From: Streptomyces guryensis
Lineage (GTDB): Bacteria; Actinomycetota; Actinomycetes; Streptomycetales; Streptomycetaceae
DNA length: 64,000 bases
Assembly: GCF_021261325.1 (NCBI RefSeq)
Contig: NZ_JAJSBI010000034.1
Span: 1-64,000 of the forward strand
Reading direction: 5' to 3'
The notes beneath the pieces were generated by a model. That model did not search any database. It was not told where the DNA came from and saw nothing but the letters and a program-made list of their open reading frames with translations. Below, in pieces: positions 16,141 to 24,467 of this stretch; the first letter of the stretch is position 1, and every line of letters starts with the position of its first letter. Both the position numbers and the translations under genes were made by a program.

Positions 16141-17931
16141 ATGTCCTCCTTCTCTCTCAGCAGACGCTCACTCATCAAGGCGGCCGCGCTCGCCGGAGGT
16201 GCCGTGGCCTTCGGGCTGCCGCAGGCCCTGTGGCCCAGCGCTGCGGAGGCGTACAGCGTGCCCTCCAAGATGGCCTGGTGGTACCAGGCCCGGTTCGGCA
16301 TGTTCATCCACTTCGGGTCCTACAGCTATCTGGGCCACGGCGAGTGGGCGTTCTCCACCGAGAACTACACCAAGTCCGGCTGGCAGACCCAGGTGTCGCC
16401 GCACTTCAACCCGGCCGGCTTCAACGCCGACACCATCGCCGACCTGGCCCTGAAGGCCGGCATGAAGTACCTCGTGATCACCGCGAAGCACCACGAGGGC
16501 TTCGCCATGTACGACTCCGACGTGGCGAGCTTCACCGACACCACCGGCACCAAGCAGTACAACCTGCACGACTACACCGCTTACCAGAGCGACCTGCTGG
16601 CCGCGCTGAAGAGCGCGTGCGAGGCCCGCGGCATCAAGTTCGGTCTCTACTACTCGATCATGGACTGGAACCACTCGTCGCAGACCATCAACCGCAACAC
16701 CAACTACAGCGACATGGCGTCGATGAGCGCCCGCTCCGCCTACATCACGGACATGAAGGCGCAGCTGCAGGAGCTGCTCACCAAGTACGACCCCGCCATC
16801 CTGTGGTTCGACGGCGACTGGTGCGGCAACCCCTCCACCCCGACCCTCACCGACTGGTGGACCCAGTCCGACGGCGCCGACCTCTACAACTGGCTGATCA
16901 GCCGCAAGCCGAGCCTCGTCGTCAACGAGCGGGTCAAGCGTGACGTGGGGCTGGGTGACTTCGCCTGCCCGGAGCAGACCGTACCGGCCGCGCCGCTGAG
17001 CCGGCCCTGGGAGACCTGCGCCACGATGAACGGCGCGTGGGGCTACAACGCAGGGGCCGAGAACTCCTACCGATCCGTGAAGGCCATCGTCCAGGAGTTC
17101 GTCACGGTGGTCTCCCGGGACGGCAACTACCTGCTCAACATCGGCCCCAAGGGCGACGGCACCCCCACGCCCGGGTCCGTCGCCATCCTGCAGGGCCTGG
17201 CGAGCTGGATGACCACCTACAGCGACAGCGTCCACGGAACCACGGCCAGCCCCTTCACCGCCGAGCCGTCCTGGGGCAAGTTCACCAAGAAGGACGGCAG
17301 ACTCTTCGCCCACGTGTTCACCTGGCCGACCAGCGGAACGTTGCAGATTCCGCTGATCCACAACACCGTCAACCGCGTCTACCTGATGAACAACCCGACG
17401 GCCTCGCTCTCCTACACGGTCAGCGGCGGCAACATCAACGTCTCCATACCGACGACCGCCCCCAACGCCAACGACTCGGTCGTGGTCGTCGAGGTCACCG
17501 GAGTGCCGGCGCCTGTGGCGGGCGCGAACTACCGCATCGTCAACCGCAACAGCGGCAAGTCGCTCGCCATCGCCGGCAACTCGACCGCGGACGGCGCGGT
17601 GGCCGTCCAGACGACGGGTGGCGGCGCCTGGACCATCGACGCCGCCCCCTCAGGCACGTACAAACTGACCTGCGTCAGCAGCGGCAAGGTGCTCGACGTC
17701 AACGGCTACTCGTCGACCGCCGGGCTCCAGCTTCAGCAGTGGACATCCAACGGTGGCACCAACCAGCAGTGGTACCTGCAAACCACCGGCGACGGGTACT
17801 TCACGATCGTCAGCCACGACAGCGGGCTGGTGGCGGACGACTACGGCTGGGACACCAGCGACGGCGCCAAGGTCGTGCAGTGGAACGCCTCCGGCGGCGC
17901 CAACCAGCAATGGCAGCTCGTACCGGCGTGA
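16141..17931 (+). CDS. Secreted GH29 alpha-L-fucosidase with C-terminal ricin-type lectin module
   Basis: 596 residues from ATG 16141. A Tat-type signal (SRRSLIKAAALAGG) precedes the GH29 domain beginning MAWWYQARFGMFIHFGSYS. Family landmarks include KYLVITAKHHEGFAMYDS and LLTKYDPAILWFDGDW, whose Asp224 matches the GH29 nucleophile. A small beta-domain (about 400-455) links to a ricin-type (CBM13-like) module from about 461 with NQQW repeats. The enzyme should remove L-fucose from glycans outside the cell. The lectin module is nearly repeated in the next gene. A hairpin follows, so the two are probably separate transcripts. Confidence 0.9.
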   Translation: MSSFSLSRRSLIKAAALAGGAVAFGLPQALWPSAAEAYSVPSKMAWWYQARFGMFIHFGSYSYLGHGEWAFSTENYTKSGWQTQVSPHFNPAGFNADTIADLALKAGMKYLVITAKHHEGFAMYDSDVASFTDTTGTKQYNLHDYTAYQSDLLAALKSACEARGIKFGLYYSIMDWNHSSQTINRNTNYSDMASMSARSAYITDMKAQLQELLTKYDPAILWFDGDWCGNPSTPTLTDWWTQSDGADLYNWLISRKPSLVVNERVKRDVGLGDFACPEQTVPAAPLSRPWETCATMNGAWGYNAGAENSYRSVKAIVQEFVTVVSRDGNYLLNIGPKGDGTPTPGSVAILQGLASWMTTYSDSVHGTTASPFTAEPSWGKFTKKDGRLFAHVFTWPTSGTLQIPLIHNTVNRVYLMNNPTASLSYTVSGGNINVSIPTTAPNANDSVVVVEVTGVPAPVAGANYRIVNRNSGKSLAIAGNSTADGAVAVQTTGGGAWTIDAAPSGTYKLTCVSSGKVLDVNGYSSTAGLQLQQWTSNGGTNQQWYLQTTGDGYFTIVSHDSGLVADDYGWDTSDGAKVVQWNASGGANQQWQLVPA

Positions 17932-18004
17932 TCTCCCTGCCACCACCCGCATCCTGACGGCTGCGGATCCCCGACCTGCGGTCGGCCGAGCACCCGGCCG
18001 ACCG
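17521..18004 (+). repeat. Duplicated lectin module plus 3' flank, copy 1
   Basis: This stretch, covering the ricin-type module, the stop, the following 35-70 bp and the hairpin, is closely repeated at 20759-21252. Identity is highest in the last 130 bp of coding sequence and in the flank CATCCTGACGGCTGCGGATC. Confidence 0.85.
17979..18004 (+). terminator. Hairpin after the fucosidase gene
   Basis: CGGTCGGCC (17979-17987) pairs with GGCCGACCG (17996-18004) around an 8-nt loop. A longer version follows the GH2 gene. Confidence 0.6.
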
Positions 18005-18130
18005 GGCGCCTCCGTCGCCGTGGAAACAGACGGCAGTTACCCGAACAGGGCGGGGTGAGTCGAGGGCTCTCGCCCGTTCACCGTGCAGATGTCGGCGCTC
18101 ACATCATCCGATTCACACCGAGGGATCTTC

Positions 18131-21100
18131 ATGGACCAGCACAGTCCGCCGCCACACCGGAGACGTTCCGCACGGCTTGTGCAATTCTTCGTGACCACCG
18201 CCGCGCTGCTCGCGGCGGCCCTGGTGGTACCCCAATCGGCGTCCGCCACGACGGTGCCGGACACCAACGGGTTCACCGCGGGCAACGCCGCGCTCAGGTC
18301 GGTCGACCTGGCCGGAACGTGGAGCTTCACGCCGAAGGGCCGCGCGGCGACGTCGATCACCGTGCCCGGCGGCGGCTGGTACAAGCAGGGCTTCACCGAC
18401 GTCAACGAGGCGGTGTACTCGCGCACCGTGACGGTTCCTGACACCGGGCAGCCGCAGTCGGCGTGGATCGAGTTCGGCGCCGTGAACCATCAGGCGACGC
18501 TTTCGGTCGACGGGCAGGTGGTCGCCACCAAGACCACCTCCTTCACGCCGTCGAACTTCGACATCAGCCCCTACGCCGCCCCAGGCACCACCCACACGAT
18601 CAGCGTGGACGTGAAGGGCCGCGGCGCCATGGTGTCGTCGGCGGGCAAGACCCTGGTTCCCGACGCCGCCAACTGGTCCGAGGCGATCCCCCAGGGCATC
18701 TACCGCTCGGCGTTCCTGCGCGTGTATCCGGCGGTGTACGTCAGCGACACCTTCGTCCGCACCTCCGTGGCCAACCAGACCCTCACCTACGACGTGTCCG
18801 TGACGAACACCTCCGGCAGCTCGCGGTCGGTGACGCTGACCGGGTCGCTCGCCTCGGACAACAGCACCTCGTTCAACTATCCGACGCTGCCCGGCAAGAC
18901 GGTCACCGTGGCCGCCCACTCGACCGCCAAGGTGACCGTCGGCCCGGTGGCGTGGAACCTCGGCTCCTCCTCCTACTGGTGGCCGAACGCGCCCTACCGT
19001 TCCGGATACCGGGCCCAACTGCACGTGCTGTCCGTGCACGCGTCCACGGACGACGGCCACACCAGCGACGCCACCTACCGGTTCGGGTTCCGGGAGACCG
19101 TCCAGAACGGCGAGTACTACTACCTCAACGGCGTGCGGGTGAACTACCGCGGTGACAGCCTGCAGGGCGCGGACTACGACCGGATCGACAACGGCGGCAA
19201 GGGCGACGCCTATGACACGCTGCCCGGCTTCCTCCCGCCGTCCACGGGCAACGGCGGCTGGCCGCAGGCGGTCGACAACTACCAGCGGCTCAACTACAAC
19301 GTGGTCCGCATCCACCAGGAGCCGGCCAGCCCGTACATGCTCGACGTGGCCGACGAGATGGGCCTGATGGTCATCGACGAGACCGGGATCCGCGGCACCT
19401 GCAGCTGCCAGGACTTCGTCGCCGGGCACGACTACATGGTCGACCACGCCAAGGCACTGACCCTGCGTGACCGCAACCATCCCGCGATCATCCGCTGGAG
19501 CCAGAGCAACGAGGCCGACATCAGCAGCTTCGACTCCGAGTCGTTCGAAAGCGACCTGTACGCGGCGATGAACGGCAACGACGGCACCCGGCCGGTCAGC
19601 GTCGACACCGCCTGGAACACCAACCCCTACCCCAACCTGCTGAACGGCAACTTCGCCGTCTACTCGCACTACATCGACGGCATCGGCAAGTACGGCGAGG
19701 CGCGCGCCTCCCTGGCCGGCCGCCCCGACGGTGAGGGCGAGTACGTCTGGAACGCGTCCAACACCAAGCAGGGCTTCGAGTGGTTCGCCACCGCGACAGC
19801 GGCCAAGCGCGCCAAGGACGCCAGCGACCTGCGCCCCTACACCCTGCTGTCCGGCTGGGCGGGCTTCGTGCCCGGCGTGCGGACCACCGACTTCGTCCCC
19901 GAAGAGGGCGGCCACCCCGTCTACGGCGCGGACAACCTGTCCGACCCGTGGAGCAACCCGCAGATCCAGCGGATCCAGGCCGCGTTCAATCCGGTGGCCG
20001 CGATCGACCTGCCCTACTGGTCGGCGTCCGGCCAGTCGGACAAGGACGGCACCTTCCCGCTCCCGCAGAACGTGGACACCTACGACCACAACAGCACCGT
20101 CACCCGGAACATCACCGTCTTCAACGACGACTTCAGCGGAACCTCCGTCGGTTTGAACTGGACGGCGCGACTCGACAAGCCCGACGGCACGGTCATCGCG
20201 TCCGGAAGCGAACCCCTCACCATCCCCCTCGGATCCCGGGTCACCAAGCCGATCTCGTTCACCGCGCCGTCCGGCGGCAGCCGGGTGTACCTGGTGCTGT
20301 CGACCACGAAGTCGGGAAACACCATGTTCACCGACAGCGTGGAGTACCTCAACCTGGGCAACACGCCGAACAACGTGGACGACGCCGACACTTCGGTGGC
20401 CTACACGGGCAGTTGGGGTCACACGAGCGGCGAGACCGGCCCGTACGCCGGCACGAACTCCTACAGCAAGGCCGCGGGCGACACGGCGACGCTGAGCTTC
20501 GTCGGCACCGGCATCACCCTGCACGCCGTGACCGGGCCCAACCACGGGATCGTGGGCGTCTCCGTCGACGGCGGGGCCGAGTCGCTGGTCGACGAGTACT
20601 CGGCGGCGCGCACCGGCGACGTCTCGATCTGGACCAGCCCCCGGCTCGCCTCCGGCACGCACACCATCCGGGTGCGCGTCACCGGCGACCAGCGGTCCGC
20701 CGCCACGGACCACTACGGCGTCGTCGACCGCTTCGAGATCGCCGGCCAGCCGGCGGCCGGCACGAACTACCGCATCGTCAACCGCAACAGCGGCAAGCCG
20801 CTCGCCATCGCCGGCAACTCGACCGCGGACGGCGCGCCCGCCGTCCAGACGACGGGCGGCGGCGCCTGGACCATCGACGCCGCCTCGGGAGGCGCGTACA
20901 CGCTGAACTACGTCCCCAGCGGCAAGGCGCTGGATGTCAACGGCTTCTCATCGACCGTCGGGCTCCAGCTTCAGCAGTGGACGCCCACCGGTGGCACCAA
21001 CCAGCAGTGGTACCTGCGACCCACCGGCGACGGGTACTTCACGATCGTCAGCCACGACAGCGGGCTGGTGGCGGACGACTACGGCTGGGACACCGGCGAC

Positions 21101-21169
21101 GGCGCCAAGGTCGTGCAGTACACCGCCGGCGGCGGCATCAACCAGCAATGGCAGCTCGTACCGGCGTGA
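18131..21169 (+). CDS. Secreted GH2-family glycosidase with CBM-like and ricin-type modules
   Basis: 1012 residues from ATG 18131 with GAGGGATC upstream. Signal peptide about residues 1-38. GH2 sugar-binding, Ig-like and TIM-barrel domains follow to about residue 640. RDRNHPAIIRWSQSNEAD carries the acid/base candidate Glu461, and DGEGEYVWN (Glu535/Glu537) is the likely nucleophile region. Next comes a beta-sandwich carbohydrate-binding-like region (about 755-870), then the ricin-type module shared with the fucosidase. GH2 covers beta-galactosidases, beta-mannosidases, beta-glucuronidases and related enzymes; I cannot assign substrate. With GH29 nearby, fucosylated plant or host glycans are a reasonable guess. 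Confidence 0.85.
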   Translation: MDQHSPPPHRRRSARLVQFFVTTAALLAAALVVPQSASATTVPDTNGFTAGNAALRSVDLAGTWSFTPKGRAATSITVPGGGWYKQGFTDVNEAVYSRTVTVPDTGQPQSAWIEFGAVNHQATLSVDGQVVATKTTSFTPSNFDISPYAAPGTTHTISVDVKGRGAMVSSAGKTLVPDAANWSEAIPQGIYRSAFLRVYPAVYVSDTFVRTSVANQTLTYDVSVTNTSGSSRSVTLTGSLASDNSTSFNYPTLPGKTVTVAAHSTAKVTVGPVAWNLGSSSYWWPNAPYRSGYRAQLHVLSVHASTDDGHTSDATYRFGFRETVQNGEYYYLNGVRVNYRGDSLQGADYDRIDNGGKGDAYDTLPGFLPPSTGNGGWPQAVDNYQRLNYNVVRIHQEPASPYMLDVADEMGLMVIDETGIRGTCSCQDFVAGHDYMVDHAKALTLRDRNHPAIIRWSQSNEADISSFDSESFESDLYAAMNGNDGTRPVSVDTAWNTNPYPNLLNGNFAVYSHYIDGIGKYGEARASLAGRPDGEGEYVWNASNTKQGFEWFATATAAKRAKDASDLRPYTLLSGWAGFVPGVRTTDFVPEEGGHPVYGADNLSDPWSNPQIQRIQAAFNPVAAIDLPYWSASGQSDKDGTFPLPQNVDTYDHNSTVTRNITVFNDDFSGTSVGLNWTARLDKPDGTVIASGSEPLTIPLGSRVTKPISFTAPSGGSRVYLVLSTTKSGNTMFTDSVEYLNLGNTPNNVDDADTSVAYTGSWGHTSGETGPYAGTNSYSKAAGDTATLSFVGTGITLHAVTGPNHGIVGVSVDGGAESLVDEYSAARTGDVSIWTSPRLASGTHTIRVRVTGDQRSAATDHYGVVDRFEIAGQPAAGTNYRIVNRNSGKPLAIAGNSTADGAPAVQTTGGGAWTIDAASGGAYTLNYVPSGKALDVNGFSSTVGLQLQQWTPTGGTNQQWYLRPTGDGYFTIVSHDSGLVADDYGWDTGDGAKVVQYTAGGGINQQWQLVPA

Positions 21170-21252
21170 TCAGTTCCCAGCCATCACCCGCATCCTGACG
21201 GCTGCGGATCCCCGACGTGCGGTCGGCCGAGCACCGGCCGACCGCACGTCGG
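20759..21252 (+). repeat. Duplicated lectin module plus 3' flank, copy 2
   Basis: Partner of 17521-18004. The encoded modules are about 85% identical by eye, and the copy extends past the stop into the terminator. Confidence 0.85.
21212..21252 (+). terminator. Strong hairpin terminator after the GH2 gene
   Basis: CCGACGTGCGGTCGGCC (21212-21228) pairs perfectly with GGCCGACCGCACGTCGG (21236-21252), a 17-bp stem with a 7-nt loop. Confidence 0.8.
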
Positions 21253-21369
21253 CGGGCGTCGGCGGGCGTCGGCAGAGAAGGGCGCCTTCGACCTCGACCT
21301 CTCGCGGACCAGGGGAAACACCGCCGGTGAACGCCGCGCAACAAAGGAGTCGGATCCGCCTCCGCCGGT

Positions 21370-21520
21370 CGAACGGCGGGCGCCGCGGGCGTCACCGCCG
21401 TCGCCGGCCTCTCGCACCCCGCCGACGGCATCCGGTCCCTGGCCTTCGAGCGGGTCTGCGCCCGCGCAGGCACCGATCTGACGCGGGAACAGTGGCGGGC
21501 GTATGTGCCGAATCAGCGAT
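21370..21520 (+). pseudogene. Possible C-terminal remnant of a WD40/NB-ARC-type regulator
   Basis: An open frame without a start gives GIRSLAFERVCARAGTDLTR followed by EQWRAYVPNQ. Many Streptomyces WD40-repeat ATPase regulators end in a similar C-x-R/x-G-x-x-L-T-x-x-Q/E-W-x-x-Y/H-x-P motif. No repeat blades remain upstream. The rest of 21253-21557 holds nothing recognisable. Confidence 0.35.
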
Positions 21521-21557
21521 CTGCGGGTGCCAGGGCGTCGACCCGGGCGGAGCGTGG

Positions 21558-22649
21558 TCAGAGGCGGCGGGCCGCGCGCAGCCCTTGGGCGTAGTAGCCG
21601 TCACCGTCGAGCCGTGAGGTGCCGCCCTTGTCACCCATGGTGGGGCCGCCCGCGCTCTTCCGGCTGGAGATGAAGCGCGGGTGGTCGGCGGTGTCCAGAC
21701 CGAGGTAGATACCCATGTGGCCGATCCGTCCGCCGGGCAGCTCGCGTGTTCTGAAGAAGACCAGGTCGCCGGGCTGGAGTTGCTGGACGACAGCGGGGCG
21801 GCGGTCGGTGAGGGGGATCACGGGTACGCCGAGCCGCGCGCGGGCGATCGCGTCGGCGGTCCGCTGCAGTGCGCCGCCCGCCGGGCTGTCCCTGCTGTTC
21901 AGCGGGAACCCCGAGCGGTATCCGTACACCAGCCGGACATAGCCGGAGCTGTCGACGGAGCGCGAGCGGTCCTCCTCGGGGCGGCGGGTGACCGCGTCCG
22001 GGAAGGTCCAGGGGATACCCAGGTAGTCGTAGAAGTCCGAACCCATGCGCGGCTTCCCTTGCCGAGTACGCCCGGAGCCGCTGGTGGTGCCGGGTGTGTA
22101 GCGGGCGGCACCGCTGTATGTGACTCCCGCCGCCGTCTTCCGGGCCGGGGCACCTGCGATGTAGTCGAAGGCCGTGGCGAGGATGTCGGGATCGCGGCTG
22201 CCGAGCCGGGACCTGAGCCAGGTCCTGAACCAGTCGCTCCGCTCCACGCCACGGGCCCATGCCTTGGGCAGCAGCCGCACCCAGCTCTTGGTGACGACCT
22301 TGGCATCCGTCGTACGCGGCTCCGCGAACGTCCTGCCGGGCCCTGTCAGTACGGCCGTACGGGCGCCGTCGGTGAACGTGGCGACGACGGTGCCGTGCCG
22401 GTCGCGGGCGACCGTGCGGGCGGGGTTGCCGATCCGCTCGAAGTGCAGTGGGCCGCTCCTGACCCGGATTCCGGCATCCGGTGATGCCTGTGATGCCGGT
22501 ACTGCCGGTGTCGCCGTCGGCCGGTCGGTGCGGTGCCTGAGCTGCAGGGTCAGGACGCAGCTCGCCGCGAGCAGGACGGCTGTCACCAGGAACAGGGCCG
22601 CGTTCCTGGTCAGGGAGAGCTTCCGGATTCTGGGCAGGGGGCGTTTCAC
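21558..22649 (-). CDS. NlpC/P60-like protein with Ser in place of the catalytic Cys
   Basis: 363 residues from GTG 22649. An N-terminal membrane anchor (about 16-36) is followed by a Pro/Ala linker, a middle region with WVRLLPKAWARGVERSDWF, and an NlpC/P60-type domain: SVDSSGYVRLVYGYRSGFPL, QPGDLVFFRT, and GRIGHMGIYLG with the expected His. NlpC/P60 hydrolases need D-C-S-G; here the codon is AGC and the motif is D-S-S-G, so thiol-based hydrolysis is not expected. It follows CapC by 58 bp at the end of the Cap operon. It could bind or anchor the polymer or wall, or be an inactivated hydrolase. Confidence 0.75.
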   Translation of the reverse strand: MKRPLPRIRKLSLTRNAALFLVTAVLLAASCVLTLQLRHRTDRPTATPAVPASQASPDAGIRVRSGPLHFERIGNPARTVARDRHGTVVATFTDGARTAVLTGPGRTFAEPRTTDAKVVTKSWVRLLPKAWARGVERSDWFRTWLRSRLGSRDPDILATAFDYIAGAPARKTAAGVTYSGAARYTPGTTSGSGRTRQGKPRMGSDFYDYLGIPWTFPDAVTRRPEEDRSRSVDSSGYVRLVYGYRSGFPLNSRDSPAGGALQRTADAIARARLGVPVIPLTDRRPAVVQQLQPGDLVFFRTRELPGGRIGHMGIYLGLDTADHPRFISSRKSAGGPTMGDKGGTSRLDGDGYYAQGLRAARRL

Positions 22650-22707
22650 TGGGCAACTCCGATGGGCGGGAAGGAGGGATGGCGCCGCAGGCCGGGGAGG
22701 GGGCGGC

Positions 22708-23190
22708 TCATGTTGTGGGCAGGGCGCCCAGCAGCAGCCCGGACACCAGAATCACGTAGGTGGCGAAAGTGACCGCGCCGGTGGACAGGACCGTCGCTGT
22801 CTTGGGCTGCCTCTCCAGCTGGTAGGCGATGAGACCGGGGACGATGAACCCGAGGGCCTGATGGGCGAACAGCAGGGGGAACTGCTGCTGGAGCAACAGG
22901 GAGAGCCCGGCCTGGAGCAGGACCCCGGTGAGCACGACGGCGGCGAACAGCCGCTTGCCGTAGAGGATGACGAAGCGCTGCAGCAACTTGGTCAGCAGGT
23001 AGGTCAGGGCTGCCACCCCCGCGACCATGGCGGCGCGCCGCAGATCACCGACGAGGGTGAGGGCGAGCCAGCCGGGGGTGATCATGCCGCCCGGTGAGAG
23101 GTTCGTGGTCAGGTAGCACAGGAGGGAGAACACCAGACCGAGTGCGATGCCGATGGCGGCGATCTGCGGGGTGACTACTGCGGGGATCAA
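22708..23190 (-). CDS. capC: CapC/PgsC-type poly-gamma-glutamate synthesis membrane subunit
   Basis: 160 residues from TTG 23190, overlapping the CapB stop. Four or five hydrophobic helices with the CapC pattern near the N-terminus (LSPGGMITPGWLAL) and a C-terminal helix ending LLLGALPTT. In Bacillus, PgsC/CapC is the membrane partner of the ligase CapB and is needed for polymer synthesis and export. The TTG start is supported by the overlap and by conserved sequence beginning immediately after it. Confidence 0.82.
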   Translation of the reverse strand: MIPAVVTPQIAAIGIALGLVFSLLCYLTTNLSPGGMITPGWLALTLVGDLRRAAMVAGVAALTYLLTKLLQRFVILYGKRLFAAVVLTGVLLQAGLSLLLQQQFPLLFAHQALGFIVPGLIAYQLERQPKTATVLSTGAVTFATYVILVSGLLLGALPTT

Positions 23191-24461
23191 CGGGATTCTC
23201 CATGGGAGGAGTTGTGGTGGGCGCCGGGCGATGTGGGGGCGTCGCGCGGGTCGGCCGGGTCGGCAGGGTCGGCGTCAGGGTGTTCGGGCTCCAGTGCCGC
23301 GAGCCGCTCCAGGAAGAGTTCGCCCTGGCCATGGATGTTGCCGATGGCGACGAGCGAGGAGTCCGGCCCCAGGTGAGCCAGCAGGTCCGTGGTGAGCCGG
23401 TCGGGGTCGCGGCGGTCCCCGCCGAGATCGACGACGTTCCCGGTCCAGTGGGCGGGTACGGCGTCGGCGGCCGACTTGGTGGGGTGGCCGATGAGGAACA
23501 GCGTCTCCGGGTCGAGTTGGGGAATGAGTGCGCCCATCTGCCCGTTGCGCTCCACACGGTCGGGACGGCAGTTGATGACGACGTGCAACGGACGGTGGAT
23601 CGCGCCCAGTTCGAGCAGCTGCGTGATGTTCATCAGCGTCGACTCGGGGTCGTTGGCGGCGAAGACGTTCGCGAAGCGCAGCCGCTTTCCGTCGGGGGTG
23701 CGGTACCGCTCGACGGACAGCACACCCGGGTCCGGTGGCGCCTCGTACATTCCCTTCAGCGCGGTCGCGCGGTCGACGCCTGCCAGTTCGGCGACCGCGA
23801 GCGCGATGGCGACGTTCTCCTTGAAGGTGAACCAGCTGAAGCCGCGCAGTTCCTCGTCGGTGACGGTCTCCGGGTCGGCGTAGACCAGCTCGCAGTTCCG
23901 GGCGTCGGCCTCTTCCTGGAGTAGGTGGAAGCGCTCCTTCTCCGCTGTCACGCAGACGCCGCCTTCCGGCAGGGACCGGCACAGGGAGCGGGCCACATCG
24001 TCCAACGTCGGTCCCATCTCGGCGAGATGGTCCTCGCGGACGTTGCAGAGCACGCCGATGGTGGAGCGGATCAGCTTGGTCTGGTTGATCTCCTGGAGTG
24101 CGGGCATGACGGCCATGCACTCCATGACAAGGACATCGGGCCGGTAGCCGGCGGCCCGCCGGACGATGCCGATCTGCTCGACGACGTTGGCGATGCCGAA
24201 CTTGCGGTAGACGGGCTCCTCGGTGGCGTCGGGGTGGATGAACCGGGCCGCGGTGCCCGTGGTCTTGGCGACGGTCACCAGGCCGCTGCCGCGCAGCGCG
24301 CCCGCGCACAGCCGGGTGATGGAGGACTTGCCGCGAATGCCGTTGACGAGCACCCGGGTGGGTATGGCGGCGAGTTTCGCGTCATGGCGGCGCTGCTCGA
24401 CGACGCCTGCGACGAGCAGGCCGGCGCAGCACACCGCAAGGACGCAGTACAGGAAGAGCAC
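23187..24461 (-). CDS. capB: CapB/PgsB-type poly-gamma-glutamate synthase
   Basis: 424 residues from GTG 24461. One N-terminal membrane helix, then a Mur-ligase-like ATP-grip: TRVLVNGIRGKSSITRL holds the P-loop (G-x-x-G-K-S). Conserved CapB blocks include LVTVAKTTGTAARFI, EPVYRKFG, VLVMECMAVMPALQEI and GVLCNVREDHLAEMG. The enzyme is expected to join glutamates through gamma-amide bonds at the membrane using ATP. The C-terminal 30 residues are Asp/Pro/His-rich and look like a disordered tail. CapC overlaps downstream. No CapA/PgsA or CapE is recognisable, so whether the product is true poly-gamma-glutamate is uncertain. Confidence 0.85.
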   Translation of the reverse strand: MLFLYCVLAVCCAGLLVAGVVEQRRHDAKLAAIPTRVLVNGIRGKSSITRLCAGALRGSGLVTVAKTTGTAARFIHPDATEEPVYRKFGIANVVEQIGIVRRAAGYRPDVLVMECMAVMPALQEINQTKLIRSTIGVLCNVREDHLAEMGPTLDDVARSLCRSLPEGGVCVTAEKERFHLLQEEADARNCELVYADPETVTDEELRGFSWFTFKENVAIALAVAELAGVDRATALKGMYEAPPDPGVLSVERYRTPDGKRLRFANVFAANDPESTLMNITQLLELGAIHRPLHVVINCRPDRVERNGQMGALIPQLDPETLFLIGHPTKSAADAVPAHWTGNVVDLGGDRRDPDRLTTDLLAHLGPDSSLVAIGNIHGQGELFLERLAALEPEHPDADPADPADPRDAPTSPGAHHNSSHGESR

Positions 24462-24467
24462 GGCGGG

